This document shows positions 29,590-40,187 of a stretch of 40,187 nt of DNA, piece by piece (within the stretch, counting starts at the first letter, position 1; each line of letters begins with the position of its first letter). Source of the DNA: Clostridiaceae bacterium (lineage in GTDB: Bacteria > Bacillota > Clostridia > Saccharofermentanales > UBA5734); assembly GCA_012523135.1 (NCBI GenBank), contig JAAYJD010000068.1:1-40187 (forward strand), written 5' to 3'. The notes under the pieces are model-generated. The model was not told the origin of the DNA. It was given only the letters and a program-made list of their open reading frames with translations, and searched no databases. The position numbers and the translations under genes were made by a program.

Positions 29590-30035
29590 CTATTTTACCA
29601 TTTGTCAATATGTTAAATATTACAAAACCATAGTCGTTGTTTTGTGCATTATCACAGGTTTGGTAACGCATGTTCCCGAAATGGCGGGCGAAGCTCCAAC
29701 GGTCTTGTTCAGCCGGGCACATTTTTGCACCTCTGGCTACTGCCTGTCATCACCGTTGGCTGTGTTTTCCTGATCCCGGGCCGTTTTGACCCGCTCATGC
29801 CGTTATGACGGCTAGGATTATTTTACCAGGGGCGATAGGATCAGTGTCTGACTGTGGTTCGATCTTGCTCTATGCCGTTGTTTCACAGCAGTTCACGATG
29901 AGGGGGCGTTCCTGCCCCTGCTTGACCATGTTTCGGGTCAATGATGTGTACGGTTTTTCAGCTGGGAACTGATGCAAAGACGCCAGCAGGCGCACCCGAA
30001 CCGCTGAACGTCGTTCTCGAGGCTTTCCGCTGCCC

Positions 30036-30063
30036 TTGACTTCAGGAAAATTTTTGATAAACT
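30036..30063 (+). promoter_or_regulatory. Putative tRNA-Thr promoter (TTGACT-16-TAAACT)
   Basis: TTGACT 30036-30041, TAAACT 30058-30063, 15 nt before the tRNA. Confidence 0.6.
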
Positions 30064-30077
30064 GATACAGGCAACGC

Positions 30078-30152
30078 GCCGCTGTGGCTCAGAGGTAGAG
30101 CAGCTCACTCGTAATGAGCAGGCCGTGAGTTCGATTCTCACCAGCGGCTCCA
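30078..30152 (+). tRNA. tRNA-Thr (anticodon CGT), CCA encoded
   Basis: GCCGCTG..GCTCAGAGGTAGAGC..GCTCA-CTCGTAA-TGAGC..GTGAGTTCGATTCTCAC-CAGCGGC-T-CCA; full cloverleaf. Confidence 0.96.
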
Positions 30153-30156
30153 GCCG

Positions 30157-30182
30157 AACCGTCCGGAATCCGGACGGTTTTT
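30157..30182 (+). terminator. Rho-independent terminator after tRNA-Thr
   Basis: AACCGTCCGGA-a-TCCGGACGGTT perfect inverted repeat followed by TTTT. Confidence 0.88.
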
Positions 30183-31499
30183 CTATGCCAGCGCCCGGGT
30201 CGCAGCCAGGGCTTCGAAACGGATTTTCTCCTCGTCCAGCGTCTTGAGTTCGCGCTTTTCCATCAGCCAGCGGCCGGCGACCATCAGGGATTCGACGTCG
30301 CTGCCGGACGCGCTGTAGACGAGGGCGGAAACCGGGTTGCCCAGCGGGGTCAGGCCCGGGCTGTCGGTCCGGACCACCTGCAGGTCGGCCTGCCAGCCGG
30401 GCGCGATACGTCCGCTGTCGGCAAAGCCAAGCGCCCGGGCGCCCTGCCAGGTCGTCATGGCCAGGATCTCCGGGGCCGGCAGCAGCGCGGCGTCCTGCCG
30501 GACACCCTTGGCCAGGAACGAGGCCAGGCGCATGTCGCGGTAGAGGTCGAGGTTGTTGTTGCTGGCCGGGCCGTCGGTCCCGATGCCGACCCGCGCACCG
30601 GCCTGCAGCAGCGCGGGCACATCGGCCAGGCCGCTGCCCAGCTTGAGGTTGCTGGCTGGGCAATGGGCCACCAGCACCTGCGGACTTGCCAGAACAGACC
30701 GTTCCTGGTCGTCGAGGTGGACGCAGTGGGCCGCCAGCGTCGGCGTCTGGAAAAAGCCGAAACGGGCCAGCTGGGCCGCCGGGCGGCGGTTATAACGTGC
30801 CAGGCAGTCCGTGACTTCTTTTTGGGTTTCCGCGATGTGCACCTGGACCGGACAGTCCAGCTGCCGGGCCATGGTGGCCAGTTCCGGATAAAGCGCTTCT
30901 GTGTAAAGATAGACAGAGTGGACGAGCAGCGAGACGCGCAGCAGGCCCGACGGGTGCTGGCCAAGCAGGCGCATGCTGCGCGCCAGCAGCTCAGGGTCGG
31001 GATGCGGCTGTCCGTCCGGCCCTTCCCGCTTGGCGTCCACCGACAGGTTAAGCCGGAAGCCGGCTTCAAGCGCGGCCTGGGCCGTCTCTTCGTGGTCGTA
31101 ATACATGTCGGCGGACAGGCCGGTTCCGGAGCGGATCATCTCGGCCAGGGCCAGGCGGCTGCCGGCGGCCACCAGGGCGGAGGTCAGACGTGCTTCACGG
31201 GGAAAGATCACGTCGAACAGCCAGCGGTGCAGCTCCAGATCGTCCGCGGCATTGCGCAGCAAGGTCATGGCCATGTGGTTGTGGGTGTTGGCCAGCGCCG
31301 GCAGCAGCAGGCGATTCTGGCCGTTGACCACCTGGTCCGGTTCCCGTCCCAAGGCGGCCCGGGCCACAGCTTCCGTCGGGCTGACCGCCGCGATCCGGCC
31401 GTCCCGGACGGCCACCCAGGTGTGCGGCTGACAGGTGACCACGCCCGTCTCATCGGCGCTGACAACCGGGATGTCGCTAAATAAAACCGAACCTGTCAT
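30183..31499 (-). CDS. mtaD: Amidohydrolase, 5-methylthioadenosine/S-adenosylhomocysteine deaminase-like
   Basis: 438 aa; LLPALANTHNHMAMTLLR, VQVHIAETQKEV, VGIGTDGPASNNNLDLYRDMRLASFLAKG. Stop is TAG. Confidence 0.9.
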   Translation of the reverse strand: MTGSVLFSDIPVVSADETGVVTCQPHTWVAVRDGRIAAVSPTEAVARAALGREPDQVVNGQNRLLLPALANTHNHMAMTLLRNAADDLELHRWLFDVIFPREARLTSALVAAGSRLALAEMIRSGTGLSADMYYDHEETAQAALEAGFRLNLSVDAKREGPDGQPHPDPELLARSMRLLGQHPSGLLRVSLLVHSVYLYTEALYPELATMARQLDCPVQVHIAETQKEVTDCLARYNRRPAAQLARFGFFQTPTLAAHCVHLDDQERSVLASPQVLVAHCPASNLKLGSGLADVPALLQAGARVGIGTDGPASNNNLDLYRDMRLASFLAKGVRQDAALLPAPEILAMTTWQGARALGFADSGRIAPGWQADLQVVRTDSPGLTPLGNPVSALVYSASGSDVESLMVAGRWLMEKRELKTLDEEKIRFEALAATRALA

Positions 31500-31512
31500 G
31501 GGATGCTTCCTT

Positions 31513-32781
31513 TCAGTCCAGCTGCCAGTGTTCCAGGTAACGCGTCTGCTCCGCGCTTAGCTGGTCTGTCTTTTTGCCCAGGATCCCGAGCAGCATGCTG
31601 GCAACCTGGTCGTCCAGTTCGGCCGGCAGGTTGTGGACTCCGGGGCGCAGGTTGCGGCCTTCCCGGGCCAGGTACAGGATACCGGCCGTTTGCAGCGCAA
31701 AGCTCATGTCCATGATTTCCGCCGGATGACCGTCGCCGGCGGCCAGGTTGACCAGGCGGCCTTCGGCCAGCAGATGGATGGTTCGTCCATCCGTTTGGCG
31801 GTAGGCCGTGATACCCGGGCGGACCTGGGCGACCCAAACCGCGGTCTCGTGCAACTGGCGTACGTTAACTTCGACGTCAAAATGGCCGGCATTGCACAGG
31901 ATCGCATCGTTTTTGAGCTTAACAAAGTGTTCTGACGTCATAACGTCGCGGCATCCTGTTACGGTGACGAAGACATCGCCCAGCGGGGCCGCTTCGGCCA
32001 TGGGCAAGACATCGTAGCCCTCCATCAGGGCCTCGCAGGCCTTGACCGGGTCGATTTCCGTCACAATGACCCGCGCGCCCAGGCCGCGGGCTCGCAGGGC
32101 GACCCCTTTGCCGCACATCCCGTAACCGGCGACGACGACCGTCTTGCCGGCGACCACCAGGTTGGTTGTGGCCATGATCGCGGTCCAGACCGACTGGCCG
32201 GTGCCGAAGCGGTTGTCGAAAAGGTGTTTGCAGCGGGCGTCGTTGATCGCGATCACGGGGTAGAGCAGCCGCCCTTCCCGCTCCAGGCTGCGCAGCCGGA
32301 CCAACCCGGTCGTCGTCTCCTCGCAGCCGCCGATCAGGTCTTCCGCCTGGTTGCGTTCACTGCTGTGCAGCAGCTGGGCCAGGTCGCCGCCGTCGTCGAT
32401 GACCAGGTGGGGCTTGATGGCCAGCACCTGGCGCAGATGCTCCCGGTATTCGTCATCGCCCACCCCGTGACGGCAATAGACGGCCAGGCCGTCGGCCGCC
32501 AGCGCGGCCGCCACATCGTCCTGGGTCGACAGCGGGTTGCAGCCGGTTAGGGCGACCTCGGCCCCGGCCTGCGCCAGCGTCTTGGCCAGGCAGGCCGTCT
32601 TGGCTTCGACATGGACGCTGATCGCAATGCGCAACCCGGCCAGGGGCCGGCTGGTCTGCAGGCCGGCCGCCATCTGGCGCAAAACCGGCATGTGTTCCCA
32701 GGCCCAGGCGATTTTGAGCCGGCCGGCCTCGATGTCCGCGCCGGCCGCGACGATGCTGGGTGTTCGATCGGATGGGATCAT
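31513..32781 (-). CDS. ahcY: Adenosylhomocysteinase family protein (short form)
   Basis: 422 aa; AISVHVEAKTACLAKTLAQAGAEVALTGCNPLSTQDDVAAAL; FDNRFGTGQSVWTAIMATTNLVVAGKTVVVAGYGMCGKGVALRARGLGARVIVTEIDP. Confidence 0.95.
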   Translation of the reverse strand: MIPSDRTPSIVAAGADIEAGRLKIAWAWEHMPVLRQMAAGLQTSRPLAGLRIAISVHVEAKTACLAKTLAQAGAEVALTGCNPLSTQDDVAAALAADGLAVYCRHGVGDDEYREHLRQVLAIKPHLVIDDGGDLAQLLHSSERNQAEDLIGGCEETTTGLVRLRSLEREGRLLYPVIAINDARCKHLFDNRFGTGQSVWTAIMATTNLVVAGKTVVVAGYGMCGKGVALRARGLGARVIVTEIDPVKACEALMEGYDVLPMAEAAPLGDVFVTVTGCRDVMTSEHFVKLKNDAILCNAGHFDVEVNVRQLHETAVWVAQVRPGITAYRQTDGRTIHLLAEGRLVNLAAGDGHPAEIMDMSFALQTAGILYLAREGRNLRPGVHNLPAELDDQVASMLLGILGKKTDQLSAEQTRYLEHWQLD

Positions 32782-32797
32782 GGGGAGCCTCCGTAGT

Positions 32798-33658
32798 TTA
32801 TGAATCGGTCCGGGACAGGATTTCCGACAGCAGGCGGATAGTCTTGTCCGCGGCCTGCGCGCCCACCTGCATGACTTCCTCGTGGGTCAGGGGCTGGTCG
32901 AGGATGCCGGCGGCCATGTTCGTGATGCAGCTCAGCCCGAGCACTTTCATGCCGCCGTGCACGGCCGCGATCGCCTCAGGGACCGTCGACATGCCGACGG
33001 CGTCCGCCCCGAGAGCGGCCAGGGCCCGGATTTCGGCCGGTGTCTCGAATTGCGGCCCGCGGCACCAGCAATAGACGCCGCGGTGCAACGCGATGTCCAA
33101 TCCGGCGGCGCAGCGCAGGGCGAGCTGCTGCCAGTCGGGGTCGTAGACATGCGACTGGTCAGGGAAGCGCGGACCGATGCGGTCCAGGTTGGCTCCGCGC
33201 AGCGGCGATTCGGCCAGCAGCCCGATGTGATCCTTGATCAGCATCAGGTCGCCGGGCCTGAACACCTGGTTGACCCCGCCGGCGGCGTTGGTCAACAGCA
33301 GGCGCGGGACGCCCAGATGCTGCATGACCCGGACCGGCAGTACGACATCGTGCATCGGGTGGCCTTCGTAGTAATGGAAGCGTCCCTGCATGACCGCGAC
33401 CTGGCGGCCGCTCCAGCGGCCCATGACCAGGCGGCCGGCATGGCCGGGGACCGTCGCCCTGGGAAATCCGGGGATTTCGTCATAGGGCAGGATTTGCGGC
33501 GACTCGACCTGCCCGGCCAGCGTGCCGAGACCGGAGCCCAGCACCAGCAGCACGTCAGGGGTTGTTTTGAGGACGTGGCGTACCGCCCCGGCGGCCTGTT
33601 CGATCTTGTTTTCCATGTTTTTCATGGCGTCATCGCTCATGGACTTGACTTCCTTCAT
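32798..33658 (-). CDS. Purine nucleoside phosphorylase (PNP-I)
   Basis: 286 aa; DVLLVLGSGLGTLAGQVE, VMQGRFHYYEGHPMHDVVLPVRVMQHLGV, LLTNAAGGVN, GLSCITNMAAGI. Internal start at 33640 (MSDDAMKNMENK) has a good SD and is also plausible. Confidence 0.95.
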   Translation of the reverse strand: MKEVKSMSDDAMKNMENKIEQAAGAVRHVLKTTPDVLLVLGSGLGTLAGQVESPQILPYDEIPGFPRATVPGHAGRLVMGRWSGRQVAVMQGRFHYYEGHPMHDVVLPVRVMQHLGVPRLLLTNAAGGVNQVFRPGDLMLIKDHIGLLAESPLRGANLDRIGPRFPDQSHVYDPDWQQLALRCAAGLDIALHRGVYCWCRGPQFETPAEIRALAALGADAVGMSTVPEAIAAVHGGMKVLGLSCITNMAAGILDQPLTHEEVMQVGAQAADKTIRLLSEILSRTDS

Positions 33659-33662
33659 CCGG

Positions 33663-36478
<2,816 letters not shown>

Positions 36479-36482
<4 letters not shown>

Positions 36483-36829
36483 TCATGTTCCTTTCTCTTG
36501 CCGTCGTGCCGCACCGGTTTGTCACCGGCCGGCAGTCTTCCGGCTGCTTCGAGGCGATCGAGCACCAGGCGGTAGCCGTCGGCGCCATATTCCAGGCAGC
36601 GGTTGACGCGGCTGATCGTCGCCGTGCTCACGCCGGTGCTGTCGCAGATGTCGGTATAGGTCCGCCCCTGGCGCAGCATCAGGGCAACCTGCAAGCGCTG
36701 GGCGAGCGACTTCAGCTCGGCCACCGTGCTGATGTCCTCAAAAAAAGCGTAGCATTCATCGGTGCTTTTCAGCGATAAAATGGCGGCAAACAGTAAATCT
36801 GTCGGCGCGTCGCGCAGTTTATCATTCAT
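36479..36829 (-). CDS. YerC/YecD family TrpR-related protein
   Basis: [82 protein letters not shown]; start trimmed to ATG 36829; ATGA overlap with secA. Confidence 0.9.
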
Positions 36830-36904
36830 AACTTTCCCCCAAAATAGACATGACAAGAACGACATATCCGCGTCTGGCCACTGGGTACGGGTCGCACAGT
36901 TCCC

Positions 36905-36933
36905 ATGATAACCCAAGGTTCGGGAAGTTACAA
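36905..36933 (-). promoter_or_regulatory. Putative promoter for yerC-secA (TTGTAA-17-TATCAT)
   Basis: Complement of ATGATA 36905-36910 and TTACAA 36928-36933. Confidence 0.55.
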
Positions 36934-36946
36934 GACGGCGCGGACG

Positions 36947-37951
36947 CTAGGGCTGGCCCGATTCAGGGCGGCTGATGCCGGAGCGGACAACCTCGAAACA
37001 GAGGTTTTTGGCTCCGGCTCGCGCGCTCAGGCGGGCGAGGCTGTCCGCCAGCCAGCCCTGGGTGCTGTTCTCCGGGATGACCAGCAGCAGCCGCCGGGAC
37101 GCGATCTGTTCCGGCCCGATGCGGATCTGGCGGTCTCCCTTGGCGTAGTCGGCTCCCTTAAATGCGGCCAGGCTGTCCAGGAACGCGCCGATCTGGTCTT
37201 CGAACGCGGCAGATGACTGGTAGGTCGGCCGGGTCAGATCGACGCTCTTGATGGCGGTCGCCTCACCTTGCTCGAAAGTGGCGATGACCGGGAAATCGTA
37301 AGGCAGCGTCGCGCCCATCTGGCTGCGAAAGGCCTGGCCGCGTGAGAAATTGTCCAGTTGCCAGAGCGACAGGTCCGCATCTCCGGCCGGATCTTGAGCC
37401 GGCTTCAGGCCGGTCCAGAGCGGGATGACCTGGCGCGTCGTACAGGTCTGGTAGCCCAGCAGGTGGCGCTGGCGCCAGGTGAGGCAGATCCAGAGCTGCT
37501 GCCGCCCGATCTGCCAGTCCAGGCAGACGGACAGGTCGCGGATGGTGTCCGGCCAGGTGTCGGCCGCAGCCGCGCCATCCGCCAGCCAGAAGCGGGTGCG
37601 TGACACGATCCAGGGTCCCAGCAGGCTGGTCGAGGCTGCATCCAGGACCAGGTCGGCGGCCGAATCGCCGAACAGCTGGGCCAGCACCGTGGAGACATCC
37701 TGCAGCTCGTCCTCCAGTCCCGCGGCCGGCGCGTCAAAAGCGGCCAGGGCTCCGGCTTCGGCCAGCTGCGCCGCCGGGCCGAGCAAACTGAGTTCGGCGG
37801 CCGTGCGCGCCAGCGCGCCTTGCAGCTTGAGCCGCGCGCTGACCGCGACGATCTGGCTGAGCAGGAAAAACAACAGCAGCAGGACCAGCGGCAAAAAGAG
37901 CGCCGCTTCCAGGCTGATCGAACCGCGTGCAGAACCTGCCCTGCCCTTCAT
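36947..37951 (-). CDS. TadE-like single-pass membrane protein
   Basis: 334 aa; RGSISLEAALFLPLVLLLLFFLLSQIVAVSARLKLQGALARTAAELS, a TadE-type N-terminus. Stop is TAG. Confidence 0.65.
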   Translation of the reverse strand: MKGRAGSARGSISLEAALFLPLVLLLLFFLLSQIVAVSARLKLQGALARTAAELSLLGPAAQLAEAGALAAFDAPAAGLEDELQDVSTVLAQLFGDSAADLVLDAASTSLLGPWIVSRTRFWLADGAAAADTWPDTIRDLSVCLDWQIGRQQLWICLTWRQRHLLGYQTCTTRQVIPLWTGLKPAQDPAGDADLSLWQLDNFSRGQAFRSQMGATLPYDFPVIATFEQGEATAIKSVDLTRPTYQSSAAFEDQIGAFLDSLAAFKGADYAKGDRQIRIGPEQIASRRLLLVIPENSTQGWLADSLARLSARAGAKNLCFEVVRSGISRPESGQP

Positions 37952-39348
37952 CCGTCGTAGCCGCCGCTGAGTGCAATGTCGCGGCCGCCGTACCGGGTCT
38001 GGACGGTGCAGCGCGTAAAGAGGTCCGGGCCGAAAAGCTGCTCGATCTGGCGGGCGCAGCGTGTGACCAGCGTGGCGCGCGGGATGACATAGAGCAGCAA
38101 ACGGATGTAGTCCGCGTACCAGAGCTGGAAATGGATCTCGCCCCGGCCGGGCCAGAAACGGACGCCGTAGCCGTTGATCAGGCGGCTGCTCTCACGAACG
38201 CCCGCCGCCAGGGCCTGGGCGGCGACGATCAGGTAGGTGATCGACTCCGGTTCCAGGACGACGGTTCCCAGGCTGATCGCAGCAACCGCGCCGGCGATGG
38301 CGGCGGCCGTGCCCCGGATTGCCGCCATGCGGCCGGTATCGGTCAGGATCGCCGCCATGTGGATCAGGCTGCGGACGCACAGGAGCAGAAACCGGATGCT
38401 CAAGCCCGCCAGGCGCGGATCGCGGATACCGGTTGCGAGCGATTCGAGCTCGGCCGGCCGGCTCGCCTGCAGATCGGCCATGCGGCGGCCGTCCGGAGTG
38501 ACCAGATCCTGGGGGACACCGTCGACGACCTGCGTGGCGGTTTGGGAGACAAAGTAAGCCAGGCTGTATTCGACGACGCATAATTTGCCGAAAACAGGGC
38601 TGTCCGGCAGGTCAAACAACCGGTCCAGCGCAGCGGACATCCGGGTCAGGCTCTGGGGATTGAGAAAGTCGGGCAGGCCGCCGAACAGCTCGCCGGCCAG
38701 GCCGTCTGAGCCGGTCTGTTCGCGCTGGCTGGAGAACTGGCGGAACTGTCCCTCGATATCCGTGAGCAGCCGGCGTGTTTCCTCGTCGGCCAGCTGGTCG
38801 AGCAGCTTGCCGAACAGCTTGCTGGCTGTTTTGCGGATCGCGGATCCGGCCAGATCGCCCAGCGAGCGACGCAGCACGTCTTCCAGGCGGCCCGAACCGG
38901 CTGGCGGCTGGACCGTTTCCGGGGCCAGCAGCCGGTTGACACCGGCGTAGCGGGTCAGGAAAAGATCCAGCCAGGCACCGGGCAGGCGCGCGCCCATCTG
39001 GCGCACGATCAGGCGGTCCAGGCGCAGCGTGTCGAGCAGCGGCTCTTCACCGCCGAGGGTCAGCGGACTGCCTTGCAAGGTGCCGGGCAGGCTGGCGCTG
39101 AAGACCTTGCGGTCAGACCGGGCCGGATCGAACGCCAGCAGGCCGAACTGTTCGAACAGGCCGCGATCGAAGGAAGCCAGGCTGACCTGGACCTGGCTGG
39201 CCATGGCCCGGCCCAGGGCAGCTTCGTCGCAACGGGTGCGGGCGGCTTGCAGCCAGGTGGTGAAAACGAGGCAGAGGGCGGCCAGGACCAGGCAGAAAAA
39301 GACAGCCAGGCTGCCGCGGCGGCTGCGGCAAAAACGCGGCGTACGCAT
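37948..39348 (-). CDS. DUF5702-like envelope protein
   Basis: 466 aa; RRGSLAVFFCLVLAALCLVFTTWLQAARTRCDEAALGRAMASQVQVSLASFDRGLFEQFGLLAFD; 4-nt overlap with the TadE-like gene. Confidence 0.65.
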   Translation of the reverse strand: MRTPRFCRSRRGSLAVFFCLVLAALCLVFTTWLQAARTRCDEAALGRAMASQVQVSLASFDRGLFEQFGLLAFDPARSDRKVFSASLPGTLQGSPLTLGGEEPLLDTLRLDRLIVRQMGARLPGAWLDLFLTRYAGVNRLLAPETVQPPAGSGRLEDVLRRSLGDLAGSAIRKTASKLFGKLLDQLADEETRRLLTDIEGQFRQFSSQREQTGSDGLAGELFGGLPDFLNPQSLTRMSAALDRLFDLPDSPVFGKLCVVEYSLAYFVSQTATQVVDGVPQDLVTPDGRRMADLQASRPAELESLATGIRDPRLAGLSIRFLLLCVRSLIHMAAILTDTGRMAAIRGTAAAIAGAVAAISLGTVVLEPESITYLIVAAQALAAGVRESSRLINGYGVRFWPGRGEIHFQLWYADYIRLLLYVIPRATLVTRCARQIEQLFGPDLFTRCTVQTRYGGRDIALSGGYDG

Positions 39349-39353
39349 CGGAC

Positions 39354-39641
39354 TCAGGACCCGCCCAGCCAGGTTCGGAACAGGTGAATGGTGTCGCGCA
39401 GCAGCGCGGTCAGTTCCAGCACCCGCTGTGGCGAAACCTGAAGCGCGGTGATCTCGTCCGGGCCAAGCCGGATCCGGTCGGCCTGGTACAGTCTGGCGCT
39501 GTCCATCCCGACCACCGTCGCCAGCACGTCGAGGCGTGCGGCCTGCCGGACCTCCTGGTAGAGCGGCGGAGCCAGCTGGAGCGTGAACGTGACCAGGGCG
39601 AGCACCACGGCCAGGACGATGGCGGTTTCGAGTGTCTGCAT
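39354..39641 (-). CDS. Small TadE/flp-like membrane protein, hypothetical
   Basis: MQTLETAIVLAVVLALVTFTLQLAPPLYQEVRQAARLDVLATVVGMDSARLYQADR; ATG 39641 with GGAGGAGAGGGGAGG upstream; immediately upstream of the DUF5702-like gene. Confidence 0.6.
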   Translation of the reverse strand: MQTLETAIVLAVVLALVTFTLQLAPPLYQEVRQAARLDVLATVVGMDSARLYQADRIRLGPDEITALQVSPQRVLELTALLRDTIHLFRTWLGGS

Positions 39642-39720
39642 CAGATCGCCTCCCCTCTCCTCCAGCTTAGCGGACAAGGAAACGGGCACAAGATCCGGTC
39701 ATCTGACATAAAGCGACAAA

Positions 39721-39747
39721 CCAAGAGGGGGCTTGGCCCCCTCTTGG
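39721..39747 (-). terminator. Strong hairpin between the right-edge gene and the TadE-like cluster
   Basis: CCAAGAGGGGG-cttgg-CCCCCTCTTGG (perfect 11-bp stem) followed on the minus strand by tttgtcgcttt. Confidence 0.7.
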
Positions 39748-39771
39748 TCGTTCTGAAGCGGCTGTTTAGTC

Positions 39772-40187
39772 TTACGGCGTCAGGGCCATCTGCCGGACCA
39801 GGATGATCTGGTCGCACAAGACCTGGGTCGGTCCGGTGCCGCCGAACTGCTCACCGCTGAATTTGAGCGAAACATAGACGTCGTACAAGTTGTCGTTGGT
39901 CGGTGATTCGGGCATGTACAGCTTTTCGCCGACCAGAAGATGGGTCATCCAGCTCAGATTCGAAAAATAGATGATGCTGGGCGACGGCATCACCTGGATG
40001 ATCCCCAGGTGGTACATTGTCCAGGTGTCGGGCGTGATGTCCGCGTGCGTCAAGGTCATTTCAACCCGGTCCATCCCGCTGACGCGGGGCGCGTAGCCGA
40101 AGGCCGCGTCCGGGTCCGTCGCGATCTTCGGGGAGGTTCCCCGGGAATAATTGGTGGGCATGTAGCGTACAACCGCCCCTTCCGGCA
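39772..40187 (-). CDS. Hypothetical protein, C-terminal part (frame open to the window edge)
   Basis: Frame continues upstream of the listed ATG as PEGAVVRY-MPTNYSRGTSPKIATDPDAAFGYAPRVSGMDRVEMTLTHADITPDTWTMYHLGIIQVMPSPSIIYFSNL..., no stop before base 40187. Confidence 0.65.
   Translation of the reverse strand, partial: PEGAVVRYMPTNYSRGTSPKIATDPDAAFGYAPRVSGMDRVEMTLTHADITPDTWTMYHLGIIQVMPSPSIIYFSNLSWMTHLLVGEKLYMPESPTNDNLYDVYVSLKFSGEQFGGTGPTQVLCDQIILVRQMALTP

Noticed and set aside
29483-29722. 79-aa minus-strand ORF upstream of the small protein gene
   Set aside because: Overlaps the promoter and leader; no SD and no recognisable similarity. Considered as a transposase remnant but unsupported.
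29938-30663. 241-aa minus-strand ORF crossing the tRNA (…PLVRIELTACSLRVSCSTSEPQRR…)
   Set aside because: Part is the reverse complement of tRNA-Thr, a familiar spurious translation; the rest is out of frame within mtaD.

Overview
This is a GC-rich bacterial chromosomal window, most likely from a Clostridia-type Firmicute judged by gene content and order. It is mostly housekeeping DNA with tightly packed, mainly minus-strand operons. Left to right: 5' end of RNase P RNA (window edge) / Nif3-like / trmK / rpoD / dnaG; HD-domain protein / SCIFF (ranthipeptide) radical-SAM maturase / a 48-aa SCIFF precursor absent from the ORF track / yajC / tgt / queA; dapA-dapB (+); a DUF624-like protein; trmFO / topA; an Fe-S aldo-keto reductase; dprA; ychF (+); coaE / polA / zinc-finger anti-sigma / ECF sigma; an ECF-transporter S component; MBOAT and DHHW proteins (+); a 2H phosphoesterase; a small conserved protein with its own promoter and terminator; tRNA-Thr(CGT); MTA/SAH deaminase / ahcY / purine nucleoside phosphorylase; secA interrupted by an in-frame TAG; yerC; and a TadE/DUF5702-like envelope cluster at the right edge. 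The main points of interest are: (1) the in-frame amber codon in secA at the conserved [12 protein letters not shown] motif; (2) the unlisted 7-Cys SCIFF precursor; (3) the nif3 reading frame running into rnpB; (4) a deaminase-ahcY-PNP operon that could encode an S-inosylhomocysteine route for SAH recycling. I saw no CRISPR array, prophage or intact transposon. All assignments come from reading the sequence and remembered family motifs; no database search was run.
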